Shown here: positions 1 through 10,700 of the stretch, one piece after another
How positions within the stretch are numbered: position 1 is the stretch's first letter
Layout: each line of letters opens with the position of its first letter
Source: Mytilus trossulus
Lineage: Eukaryota > Mollusca > Bivalvia > Mytilida > Mytilidae
NCBI RefSeq assembly: GCF_036588685.1
Contig: NC_086375.1
Coordinates: 37,594,566 to 37,658,565, forward strand
Length of the DNA stretch: 64,000 bases
Direction of reading: 5' to 3'
Notes under the pieces: generated by a model
What the model saw: the letters and a program-made list of their open reading frames with translations, nothing else
What the model was told of the DNA's origin: nothing
The model's database searches: none
Translations under genes and position numbers: made by a program

Positions 1-609
1 AATATACCATGTTCGGTGGTCGTAAGGTAATGGATTATTGACAGGTTTATTAAATAGTATACTTGTATATAATTTAAGTTAATTGAATGTCTGCCTTTAA
101 AACATATTACAGTAAGTAATAACGATGTGTTTTTGATGAATTCAATAGTTTAAGATTGATATATAGTATATAATTACAGTAGTAATTGTATTATGCACCG
201 CAACTCGAATTACACTTCTCCTCGCGCTGACTCTTTTTTGTTTGTAAAATTTTGGATCGAAAATACTGCTAGTTATACTTCAGTAAGAAGACTTAGTTTT
301 AAAAATTTGGAAATAAAATACCTAATTGAATTCGATAACTTTATGAACAGTAGAATGCAGAGCAGAACAATAACATGTATGTTCCCTTCAGTCGTTTTAG
401 GCATTGGTGTGCATAAAATTCAACATTAAATAGATTATAATATTAATTATCTATGTTGAGTATTTGATTTATTTGTTGACAAAAATGATGTATCTGATCT
501 ACAAGTCGACCATAATTCACGGCATAGGTATGCGTTTTTACTCATAATACACTGTATACGAGAAATCATCTATTACAGTTTCCAGTGAGATAGCAAACGG
601 TCACATAGA
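1..609. other. AT-rich intergenic sequence, no gene seen
   Basis: No convincing coding exon on either strand. The one open frame (193-429, 78 codons) resembles no family I know and is the length expected by chance in AT-rich DNA. Confidence 0.6.
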
Positions 610-950
610 TAAGACGACACGCGCGTCTGGCGTTTAAAATTATAATCCTGGTACTTTTGATAACTATTTACACCACTGGGTCGATGCCACTGCTGGTGGA
701 CGTTTCGTCCCCGAGGGTATCACCAGCCCAGTAGTCAGCACTTCGGTGTTGACATGAATATCAATTATATGGTCATTTTTATAAATTTTCTGTTCACAAA
801 ACTTTGAATTTTTCGAAAAACTAAGGCTTTTCTTACCCCAGGAGTAGATTACCTTAGCCGTATTTGGCACAACTTTTTGGAATTTTGGATCCTCAATGCT
901 CTTCAACTTTGTATTTATTTTGCTTTTTAACTATTTTGATTTGAGCGTCA

Positions 951-989
951 CTGATGAGTCTCATGTAGACGAAACTCGCGTCTGTCGTT
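951..989 (+). ncRNA. hammerhead-ribozyme-like core, junction 1 (damaged)
   Basis: CTGATGA (951-957), a short stem GTC/GAC closing a 7-nt loop (958-970) and GAAA (971-974) match the conserved hammerhead core order. The following stem III candidate is damaged in this copy (ACTC against TCGT). No convincing stem I partner is visible. Activity is not claimed. Confidence 0.35.
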
Positions 990-1305
990 TAAAATTATAA
1001 TCCTGGTACTTTTGATAACTATTTACACCACTGGGTCGATGCCACTACTGGTGGACGTTTCGTCCCCGAGGGTATCACCAGCCCAGTAGTCAGCACTTCG
1101 GTGTTGACATCAATATCAATTATATGGTCATTTTTATAAATTTTCTGTTCACAAAACTTTGAATATTTCGAAAAACTAAGGATTTTCTTACCCCAGGAGT
1201 AGATTACCTTAGCCGTATTTGGCACAACTTTTTGGAATTTTGGATCCTCAATGCTCTTCAACTTTGTATTTATTTGGCTTTTTAACTATTTTGATCTGAG
1301 CATCA

Positions 1306-1344
1306 CTGATGAGTCTTATGTAGACGAAACGCGCGTCTGGCGTT
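1306..1344 (+). ncRNA. hammerhead-ribozyme-like core, junction 2
   Basis: Best copy. CTGATGA (1306-1312); stem II GTC (1313-1315) with GAC (1323-1325) around loop TTATGTA; GAAA (1326-1329); stem III ACGC (1329-1332) pairing perfectly with GCGT (1340-1343) around a 7-nt loop; then T at 1344, giving a GUU-type cleavage triplet. Just upstream, TGAT (1292-1295) can pair with ATCA (1302-1305), a possible 4-bp hairpin. A stem I that joins the cleavage site to the CTGATGA side is not evident, so this is a core match and not a demonstrated ribozyme. Confidence 0.42.
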
Positions 1345-1660
1345 TAAAATTATAATCCTGGTACTTTTGATAAATATTTACACCACTGGGTCGATGCCAC
1401 TGCTGGTGGACGTTTCGTCCCCGAGGGTATCACCAGCCCAGTAGTCAGCACTTCGGTGTTGACATGAATATCAATTATATGGTCATTTTTATAAATTTTC
1501 TGTTCACAAAACTTTGAATTTTTCGAAAAACTAAGGATTTTCTTACCCCAGGAGTAGATTACCTTAGCCGTATTTGGCACAACCTTTTGGAATTTTGGAT
1601 CCTCAATGCTCTTCAACTTTGTTTTTATTTGGCTTTTTAACTATTTTAATATGAGCGTCA

Positions 1661-1699
1661 CTGATGAGTCTTATGTAGACGAAACGCGCGTCTGGCGTT
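1661..1699 (+). ncRNA. hammerhead-ribozyme-like core, junction 3
   Basis: Same core and stem III as junction 2: CTGATGA, GTC/GAC, GAAA, ACGC/GCGT, in the same 355-bp register. The upstream mini-hairpin is weakened by a substitution. This copy closes the array. Confidence 0.4.
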
Positions 1700-1730
1700 T
1701 AAAATTATAATCCTGGTACTTTTGATAATT

Positions 1731-2839
1731 ATTAGCATATTTATCTATTGTAATAAAAATTCATAATTTCTAACAAAATTTGTAGATTTAGCTAAGAAAG
1801 TCCTTATATGTGTATAAAGTAACATTCTTATATAGTGGAATATTGTTTTGGCGTTAAATAAGCTACAATTAAAAATTGCTTGCTAGTCCCTCTCTGTGAT
1901 TTATATTAGACAACTCGGATTTTTTCCCAATCAATCAATCAATCTATCATGAAGGGGAAATAAATATTTTGATCTTCATTTATAGTCCTTTTTCAAAAAT
2001 GATAAGCGGTTCTTTATATTGGTATGTAATCATTTTAAACGTTTCAAATTTATAAAATTATATTCGTACATCAATGATTTTGATACACCAATAACAAAAA
2101 CTGATATATACTGAACTGATGCATTTTGTGATTATTCAAAATTATATCAGAAACCTAAACTTAGTTATAAAATAATGAACCTGTTAAAGGGAGACAAAAC
2201 TCGCATAACTTTTTCGAATCGGCACATAATACAAAGGAATATCACTCTCGCATAATAATGGCACATTAATAAAATTAATTAACTGTGCATTCGTGCTCCG
2301 CCTTCAATGGTGATTCGTCATTATAAATATAACCAAAAGTTGTTAATCTATGCGATAGTGAAACTATTGAAAGCTACCCCACTGTAAAAATATTTCTTTG
2401 CAATTTTTTAAAAACTTACTCAGAAAAATGATCGAGCCACTTGATTTTCATAGCTTATAATTAACGTTTTTACACAATATTATAATAAAGTAGTTAAAGA
2501 TTATTCGCTTCTCAAAGTGAAAGATGCAATAAAAATTGTATGCTTGCATCATCTTACCCAAATACAGATTTAATGAAGTCCTGAACATTTCGACATTTCT
2601 TCGTTTATTTATCAAAACCGGTTTTAAACAAATCACAAATACATGTTAAGATCCGACTAAATACCTATATCCCGATATCGTCAGGTAAATTTGCTACGGC
2701 GGATGATAGATATGTTTTATTTTTCGGTATGAAAGTAGTCAAAGTGATTAGGTTCAATCAATGGTGTAATTATACAATGTATATGTAAATCAGTTTTTTA
2801 AATGATATTGGTCACTTTAGCTGTATTTATAACATTTCC
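1731..2839. other. Intergenic AT-rich sequence, no gene seen
   Basis: No exon with flanking splice sites and no recognisable domain on either strand. A 62-codon minus-strand frame near 2448-2636 is hydrophobic low-complexity sequence and is not supported. Confidence 0.6.
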
Positions 2840-3098
2840 AAAAAAGTGGGAGGTTTAGCTAGCCATAAAACCATGTTCAAACTACAAAGTCAGTGTTATG
2901 ACAGTTTTGATCACAATGTCCATTTGTATGTGTAATTGCGTTTGTTTTTGTTATAGTTCAATGTTTCTGTTGTTCCGTTGCTTTTTTCTTATATTTGATG
3001 TGTTTTCCTCAGTTTTAGTTTTATGATCCGGAATTGTTTGTGTTCCAACGAACTCTGACTATTGAACAGTGGTATACTGCTGATGATTTTATTTAATA
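2840..3098 (+). repeat. Dispersed repeat, 'TTTAGCTAGCCA...GAACAG' family
   Basis: Begins AGGTTTAGCTAGCCATAAAA and ends near GAACAGTGGTATACTGCTG. The same two end motifs bound a fuller copy at 12775-13090, and partial copies occur at 5285-5560, 7150-7225, 14090-14215, 19180-19235, 21960-22150 (reverse) and 23690-23840 (reverse). I do not know its class; no terminal inverted repeats or coding remnants were seen. Confidence 0.7.
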
Positions 3099-3980
3099 AT
3101 TATCAATTGCAGTTTAACATAAAGAAATGTTATTGATCAATTGAATATTGAATAATTTTAGTACGTAGAAAAACACTACACCAAAACCAAAAAGCTCACT
3201 GAATAATTGGCGATGAATTGTTGACTCTGAACAAAGGTTTTTCTATGTTGTTTCAAGTATACAATAATGTGCACTGCATTATTCTTTTAGAAATCAGTTT
3301 AGAACGATTGATCATTATTACGACCCTTATTCTTATTTGAAAATATTGTTACCATTCTGTTTCCCAAAGGTCTCTAAAATTTCAACGACTACCAACTATT
3401 TTTAAAATTTTATAATGCAAATATCAAAACACAAAAGTAAACAAATTTAAATGATAATGATTTTTATTTCAATAGAACAAATTAATCCTAAAGCTAAAAA
3501 TAAAAATTAAACACCGAAACTCTAAGTTAATTCCTTCAGTAGGATCAGAACGCATTGGAATCAACCAATGACGTTTCTGATTCCGTACCACAACTTTTAT
3601 CCATTGAGAATATTTGTATCATTATTTAACCAATACTTTATATTCAAACAAAACAGCGTGTTGCAAAAACATGTGTACTAAAAGGTATAGAACGGGTTGA
3701 TAAATGAGCTCTCATGTAATTCCACATACAAAAACATATTATTTTACAAGGATGAGATCTAGGCGAAAAGTCATACATAGGTTCAATGAACATAACACTG
3801 AACAGGAAATCAAAGGACTAACTTTGTTTGTTATGAATACCAAAGCTTTAAAATAATCCGTACACACAACGGCACATTGAGGTTCTTCAGAATACTCTGA
3901 AACTGTTTACTCTCGTATCTCGTAGTGATATTAATTGAATATGGATAAAAAAAAATCTAAAGAACTTTGGGATAACTTTA
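3099..3980. other. Intergenic sequence, no gene seen
   Basis: AT-rich, with no exon structure or repeat I can name. Confidence 0.55.
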
Positions 3981-4740
3981 AATCTCGAACTTTCTCGGAG
4001 ATTAGTTTTACCAAAACATTTGATTTTTCAACTCTGTATTTCACTGTTTCCCTTTTGAAATTGACAATTCACTAAAAGGAAATAATCCACAATGCTTTAC
4101 AACATAAAAATTGGAACATACGCTATAAAATATATTACTTTGGGATATTATCTGGCATGTTTTGTTAAAATGAACAAAAAGTTAAAACATTCTACACTGA
4201 AGAACAAGTGATCAGTATGCTTGAGTTTCTAATTGATAACATATTTGTTGAATTTGGAGGTAGACTTTTTTCTACAAATTGTCGGTATTTCTATGGGAAT
4301 GAACTGTCCGCCTCTTCTTGTCGACCTCTTTTGATTTTCATATGAGTCCGAATTCCTTCAAACATCTGAACTAACTAGTTTCAAAACTCGAAATTGAAGA
4401 AACAACAAATACAGCTTCCTCTGGTTCATTTTTGAACTTATGTCTCGAATTTGACATAAGTGGCCATCACAGTACCAGAAACAATTTAATTTTGATACTA
4501 TGAATTGCCTATAGCAGCAATATGCCAACTTCACCTGCATATGGGATATACATTTCCCAACGAATTCCGTATTAAAGAACTTGAAGTTTCTACTCACACT
4601 TTGTGAAAGAGGGGCGAAATATACCAGAGGGACAGTCAAGTTCATAGATCTAAAATAAATTGACAACGCCAACGCTAAAGAAAAGACAAACAATAGTACA
4701 CAAGACATAACATAGAAAACTAAAAACTAAGCTTCACGAA
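3981..4740 (+). pseudogene. Decayed Penelope-like element reverse transcriptase
   Basis: Conceptual translation across three frames gives ordered reverse-transcriptase blocks: KTFDFSTLYFTV near 4010-4055, EEQVISMLEFLIDNIFVEFG near 4200-4260, then GISMGMNCPPLLVDLF near 4283-4332, matching the Penelope-type GIPMGTNCAPLLADLF block. Downstream, an SGSFLNLCLEFD-like block (about 4410-4455) and SPAYGIYISQ (about 4530-4560) match later blocks of the same family. In-frame stops (one directly after VDLF) and frame shifts show it is dead. No endonuclease domain or terminal repeats were found. The minus-strand open frame over 4358-4708 is a shadow of this relic. Penelope-like elements are known to carry hammerhead motifs, which is relevant to the array at 610-1730. 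Confidence 0.8.
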
Positions 4741-5284
4741 CTTCACCAAAACTGGTGCTGGATCTTAGCAAAGGTCAACAGTGTCTGATCAGAAAGTTGA
4801 TGACCAGTGTTGTCAAAGAACATTTCGTCCTTTTTCTAAAATAAAAGATCGTCGGGAAATACCTTGCTGATAAATATTTCGTATAAACTGCACAAATCAC
4901 GATGGTCTTGAAGTATAGATTATAGGTGCTGACGTTATTTGTCATCTAGAATACGTGTTATACTGTTCATTCATTTGCCTTGTAAATTGTTGCTCTTTTT
5001 GTTTAGTCTATTTTTGGTTGAATTCATTTGACAAGGCCCAGTACTTATGCAGCCTGTTGTTGTGTTGTTGTATATTGGTGAATTATTGTAGTCTTGTCAT
5101 TTGTTTTTGCGAATATGCTTTGTCTATAGGCCTTTTTGTTTTTCTTTGTTGACACATTTGATCGTTTTATAGTAAATTGATATAATAACCAAATGTGAAC
5201 TGCTTTTACCTAAATTTTGACATTTTTACCTATTATGTCTTTGTGTTTTGTTCACACATTGTTGTCAATATATTAGGATTTTAT
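4741..5284. other. Intergenic sequence, no gene seen
   Basis: A 65-codon cysteine/leucine-rich frame (4955-5152) looks like low-complexity chance coding. No splice-flanked exon. Confidence 0.5.
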
Positions 5285-5710
5285 GCACAGGGTTGAAGAA
5301 GTGATAGGTTTAGCTATCTACACAACCAGGTTTAATCCAACCTTTTCTACATAAGAAAATTCCTGTATCAAATCAGGAAGATTACAGTTTTTTTTTTTTA
5401 TTTGTTTGATATCTTTGACTTTTTGTCCATGTCATTTCCTAAGAGACTTTCCGATTCGATTTTTCCTTGGAGCTCAATATTTTTTATACTAACCTTTTTT
5501 TCACTTTATATTCGTTCAAATGTACTTGAACTTTTGATTTTGCCATTTGATTAGGGACTTTCGTTTACATGAGGCATATAAGTGTCGTTCGAATCAACAT
5601 TTGAAACAAATACAAAGTTGGAGACCGTTAATAACCGCAAATTCCAAAATGCTGTGTCAAATACGGCTGAAGCAATCTATTCATGGTGGTAGAAAGCCTG
5701 AGTATTTTAA
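5285..5710. repeat. Repeat fragments: 'GGTTTAGCTA' family, then a reverse 355-unit remnant
   Basis: 5285-5600 carries GATAGGTTTAGCTATC, CAAATCAGGAAGATTACAG and a degraded TTTTCCTTGGAGCTCAATATTT block that recur in other copies. 5600-5710 (ACAAAGTTGGAGACCGTTAA, CAAATACGGCTGAAGCAATC) is the reverse complement of the middle of the 355-bp unit, about 75-80% alike by eye. Confidence 0.6.
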
Positions 5711-6299
5711 ATATTTCAACATTTAACATTAAATTTACAGAAAATGACAACAACCATGGTAAACGAAGGATAACTCTAATGCAATTAGACAAAGTTTAGT
5801 TACAAGAGCACAATTTTTTTTTATATTTTACAAGATGGTACTCAGAATAGAAGCTTTTATACCTTCTGATTAGATGATATATGATTGAAATTACTTTTCA
5901 TCGAAAGCTTTATCCATTAGGTTTTTGAAATACAGAAAGTCAATTTCATATTTTACAGAGTATAGAAAATATATTCAATTTAAGCACGTCGGAACCAAGA
6001 CAAATTTTCGTTTGTCATTAATCGAAAAAAAAGTAAACTTTTGTCTCATGACCATATACATGTTTTGACTGTAATGGCACGCTGACATGTCTACAAACAG
6101 GAACTGATACCCATTTTTTTCTAGTTTGTGTGAAGTCTCCGGGAAATATAAGATGGAACACCGCTGATGCTCTATGGAAAATGCATTATGAATAAATGAA
6201 CTCCTGTAGCGCTGGAGAACTCGCAATGAATGGATATAAGATGAAGGTGATGTATATACTTTATGAATACATATAGAAAGTGTTATTAACTACCTACTG
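5711..6299. other. Intergenic sequence, no gene seen
   Basis: No exon or named repeat. The 83-codon minus-strand frame at 5975-6226 has no family resemblance or context support. Confidence 0.5.
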
Positions 6300-6450
6300 T
6301 AAAATTGAGGAAAGGAAATGGGGAATGTGTCAAAGCTACAACAACCCGGCCATAGAGCAAACAACAGCCGAAGGCAACCGATGGCTCTTCAATGTAGCGA
6401 GAAACTCCCGCACCCGGGGCCGTCCTTCAGCAGGTCCCTTAAAAAATATG
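6300..6450 (+). repeat. SINE-like fragment (AATGTGTCAAAG...ACAACAACCCGG)
   Basis: GGGAATGTGTCAAAGCTACA followed by ACAACCCGGCCATAGAGCAA recurs in weaker form at 40580-40630 (GGGAAATGTGTCAAAGAGAC). It is locally GC-rich compared with its surroundings. Class uncertain. Confidence 0.5.
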
Positions 6451-7472
6451 TATACTAGTTCAGTGATAAAGGAAGTGTATACGTTATAATACTTTGTGTT
6501 GATATAACGATAATGTAAATATAGGATTTTGTATACGATAATGTATATATTGGTTTTTGTATACGATATGTATACATAGGTTTAATTCTGAACTATTAAA
6601 AGTTATATGAAACCTAAAATTAAACAAAAATGATGCATATGTTTTTTTATGACTAAATGGATAGTTTTCATTATAAAATTGATGTACATATACTTTATTA
6701 TTAAAGAAATTTTTCATAACTTGTCCACGTTTAGAAGTTTATTATATTTAATTGCTTGCTTCCAGGAAGCATCTCTCCGACTTACATTCCGTATGCAAGT
6801 AACCTAAGCGTGACACCTCTCCTAAAAATCCGGTGATCGCAATACGCATGGCTCTGTATTTAAATAAATTATGATGTGATAATACATGTTATACACGTGC
6901 TCAATATCCATGCTTCTTTGTTGATTGATTACTCTTATGTGACAAATCGATGAACTACGGCTTCAAAACATGGCAATTAATAAGTTGCCATTTTTGTTAA
7001 ATCATAACAGACTAACTCCAAAAAAAATGACGATAATACTATATTTTGGCTTAAGAAATAAAAAAAAATTGTGCACAGGAGATTCAGTTTATGATATATA
7101 CATGCATTGGTTAAAGAATTGGATAAACATTATGTTTCACCAGTCACTCGTTTCATTCATGTTTTTTTCTCTATCGATTTATGTATTTTTGAACAGCGGT
7201 ATACTACTGTTGCCTTTATTCATATGACTTTAACCCGAAATTGTCAATGATATTGTCAAAATACAAAATAGCTAGATACCAAATTCATGGAAAACTGATC
7301 AATGTTTTATCAGTTGCGGTCACTCGTTAATGATATACGTTGAAGGACAATATAAACTTAAATCAATATCATATGGTCAAAAAAGCAGATGAAATATCAG
7401 TGTACATCAATCCCATGGTTTTTGCACACAAACTTATTCGGAATGCACTATACAAAATTTGAAACGTTTTCT
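6451..7472. other. Intergenic; GTATA-rich stretch and repeat tail
   Basis: 6470-6600 is a short imperfect array of GTATAC-type motifs. 7150-7225 ends in TTTGAACAGCGGTATACTAC, the tail of the dispersed family seen at 12775-13090. No exon was found. Confidence 0.5.
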
Positions 7473-7751
7473 TTAGTTGAAAGTGCATATTATGAAGTCG
7501 TTCACGTTTATTTTGTATACTTGTTCATTGTTATACAGAGGTTTTAACTGGTTTTGTATGCAGGTCTCATACTTGTAAAGATAATAATCAAACTCCCGAC
7601 AGTTCCAGCTCCGATTCGCATACGGGTCCTCAAAACACTCTACACTTATCACATTGATGGAGGAAAGGAAAATAGATCCGGAACGTAAACGATCAATGTA
7701 CGGAGTTTGGGTGATAATGTTACACATTTTATCAAAAATATCAGCTAACAT
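7473..7751 (-). other. Open frame overlapping the HEPN-TIR stop (-1 frame)
   Basis: 92 codons opening at an ATG that overlaps the HEPN-TIR stop in the string ATGTTAG. The composition is protein-like (segments such as CFEDPYANRSWNCREF), with no obvious domain. It may be a frameshift-accessible tail, an allelic remnant or chance. It would lie in the 3' UTR. Confidence 0.25.
7507..7512 (-). terminator. Candidate poly(A) signal for the HEPN-TIR gene
   Basis: Minus-strand AATAAA, about 230 bp past the stop codon. It is the first canonical hexamer I noticed downstream; use is inferred. Confidence 0.4.
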
Positions 7752-10700
7752 GAAAATGACCGAAGTAGTCCTGGTCTAAATAATGGAAGCATTTTTTTCC
7801 TGAAATTTTCATCATCATAATTCACAGGCTTTATTGCCCGAAACTCAGTTGGCAGTTTGTCATCTTTTGTCATTAATACCGGAATGACCCTTCCGTGTTT
7901 GTTTTCATCTTCTAAAGACATGACGAGGCAGGTATTGGCTATGAGTTGAAATATTTTTGACTCGTGGTAGTGCTGAGATAGTAGAACAAAAATATAATGT
8001 CTTGTAAAATACGGGCTCACATCAAGCAGCATTTCCCCTGGTTTTGATACTTCATCTTGAAGTTCTATTTTCACCTCAGGTATTTTAATATTAAATTTTC
8101 TCAAAAAGGATCCAGCTTTGTGAGAGTCTTCGGGAAATTCAGAATAGAGGACAACTGCAGTTCCACCGCAATCCTCTGTAAATAAAAACAGGATATCAAC
8201 TTAGACAATAGAAAGTAGTCTTTGCATGTCAAGATGCTGGTCATTTACACTCTTATATGTGTCTTAGACAGAGAGTGCTTTCAAGTATCGTTACTGCATC
8301 TTCAGTTTAAGATATGTATATTGATATCATAAAGTGATTTAATAAGAAAATTGAAACAGCAGTATACGGTTGGGGTCCTTAATTTTTTTTATACCGTAAA
8401 TTTTAAATGGTAAGTCATCACAATGCGATGTCTTATTTGACCAACGGAAATATGGAATGTATTTTTTCCATTTTTTTTATAAATTTCTTTTAATGCGAAG
8501 ATTATAAGTAAAAACATTGTTTTCAAACAAATTTTTCTAAATATTATATATTTATTGAGAAAAGATTTATTTCATGTCATAAACTTATACCTGCAACTAT
8601 GTCTTCTACTAATTCCTTATTCAGCTCTTTGACGTCCAACCTCCAGTCCACACCAAGGTCGCTTAAGCGATCTTTGATTTTTGTTCTCTTCTTCTTTTTC
8701 CTAAAAGCATATTAAGGTTACTTTAGATTAATCATAATAATATATAATGCAAAACTGTGTAATTGCTTATTATTATAAATTATTCAAATATGCAACTTTT
8801 GAAATGGTGTAGATAAACTTTACCATTGACAAAGCGTAAATTATCAAAGTTTTTTAGAGCATAAATGTAGTTTTATCAAGCATATTAACTGTATTTGTGT
8901 TTAAATCAATGGAATTTCACACGTTCATTTTATTAAATAAATAAATGCCTTTTCGAAATTAATAGATGGAGAAAAAAAACTTCATTACAGTGAAAAAGAT
9001 CAATAATACAATAGATAAATGAAACTTGACTAAATGCACCATACCTGTTTCTCAACAATGAACAAACGAAGTCAAACGATGTCCCTTCTTTGGATGGCAA
9101 CCCTGATAATCTTCTAGCCATCAATGATACTTCTTTGATTACTTCACATGATTTTCGTTTAGAGTATCGTCTGTTTAGGTACTGTTTCTTTGAGTTTTTC
9201 GGAACAGCAACAGCAATATTACAGCTTGAAAATGATTCATTGGAATGAAGAGGATATTCTGCATGCCGTTCTGTTTTAGAATATTTCTTTCTTTGTTTTC
9301 GGCGAAATGTTTTCTTTTGTTCTGATGCAGGTTTTTGTAAATCTACTTTATGGGTTTGAAACATAAATATCGAGTTATCCTGTCCGTCATGTGTATGTGG
9401 TATTGCTAGTGAGTCTTGTATATGATCTTTGCTCGAATTTTGAATCAGGTGTTCTTGGTCTTTGTTTATCGTGGATGACTGACTCTGTGTCTGACTTTGA
9501 CAGGCCCCAACCTCTTCGACTGAAAAATTCTTAACTGTGTCGACCAACGGACTTCGGCTACGCAAGACACTTTTATTTCCATTTCCAACGCAGGAGGAAC
9601 ATGCCTGATCCAATTTACATTTTTCATTTCCACCTCTGAGATGAACAACCAACTGATCAGGTTTATCGAGACTTCTTCTACTGCAAAACCCAGTTTTGTT
9701 GGTCGCAAAAAGTGCTGAATTTTCACTTGGACATTTCCTGATACCTTGATCATTGCACACTTCTGATGACTCAAGATGAAGTTTAGATCTAAAATTATAA
9801 TCGTTGGATTTTCTTATTTCGTACAAGTTGATGTATGAAAACTAGTTTGTAATGTTATGCAGAATATATAGTCGAAATGACGGTGATGCATAGTGAAAGC
9901 TAAACAATTGTTTGTATGCTTTTTGAAATCTCTTCAGCAATAGGTCTTGTCAAAAAGAAATAACAGTACTACTACAGTTTTTAAACGTCCTTGTGTGACA
10001 ATGAAACTACAGTTACAATTGGTATCGTTTTAAAACCATTAAAAGATGAATATACAATACAATTAGGCTTTCAATATCGTATAGCATTATTTAAATGGTT
10101 TTTTTTGTGTGAACTAAGTGTATTCTTCAACTCCATAATGTTTATACTTGTTTGATTAACAATAATTTCCCTTGGTTTTAGGATGAAGCAGCTCTTAACA
10201 TTTTCCTATGTTTCTTAATCTGATACGTGTTATGTACTTTCAACAATAAGCGAGTGGCATTCCTTGTGATCTAAAAAAAATCTGTTCTTTGTTGTTAATT
10301 CTGAAAAACAAAATCTCACCTAAAAGGAAGAGGATGTTTAAAAGGATTTAGTCTCTCACAACTCTCTTTTTCATCAGTTTTTCTCGCTACCTCTGTTTTG
10401 TCTAAAACAGGATCGCTTCTAGTCTATAAAAAATAAAAACCAGTAAAATAGAATAAGGAATTGGAAATCACCTGTTGTTTTTTGATAATTCTACCTTTGA
10501 TTGTGTATAGTTTCATGGACTTCAATCTTTTTTAATTTACTAGTACTTTTCATGTGTATATACTCAGTTTTTTATACTTATACATTTTGAACATATTATA
10601 TTTAGAAAATAATGGGTATTTTCATAAAAATATTATGTCGGTGGGAGTTTTTCTCAATGTTGTTGAAAGAGTAAAAAATATATATAGGAACACTTTATAT

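Larger units (their letters stand above)
610..1730 (+). repeat. 355-bp tandem repeat array, about 3.15 copies
   Basis: Three near-identical units in exact register: the marker CTGATGA falls at 951, 1306 and 1661, a spacing of 355 bp each time. The array opens inside a unit junction at about 612 (GACGACACGCGCGTCTGG) and closes just past the last junction at about 1730, so full units lie between junction motifs. Each unit contains the block CACCACTGGGTCGATGCCAC and a segment reading CTTAGCCGTATTTGGCACAA. The copies differ by only a few substitutions, so the array is young. Diverged single fragments of the same unit occur elsewhere in this window in both orientations, which shows the family is dispersed as well as tandem. 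The junctions hold a hammerhead-like core (separate entries). Retrozyme-like element is the leading hypothesis; an ordinary satellite derived from a SINE-like element is the alternative. Confidence 0.92.

Noticed and set aside
664-906. Repeated 80-aa minus-strand open frames as a gene family
   Set aside because: They lie wholly inside a tandem repeat whose diverged copies break the frame, have no splice or promoter context and match no family. Treated as part of the repeat.
4358-4708. 116-aa minus-strand frame
   Set aside because: It is the antisense shadow of a Penelope-like RT relic readable on the plus strand.
9466-9774. 102-aa minus-strand frame
   Set aside because: Out-of-frame shadow within the 744-bp linker exon of the HEPN-TIR gene.
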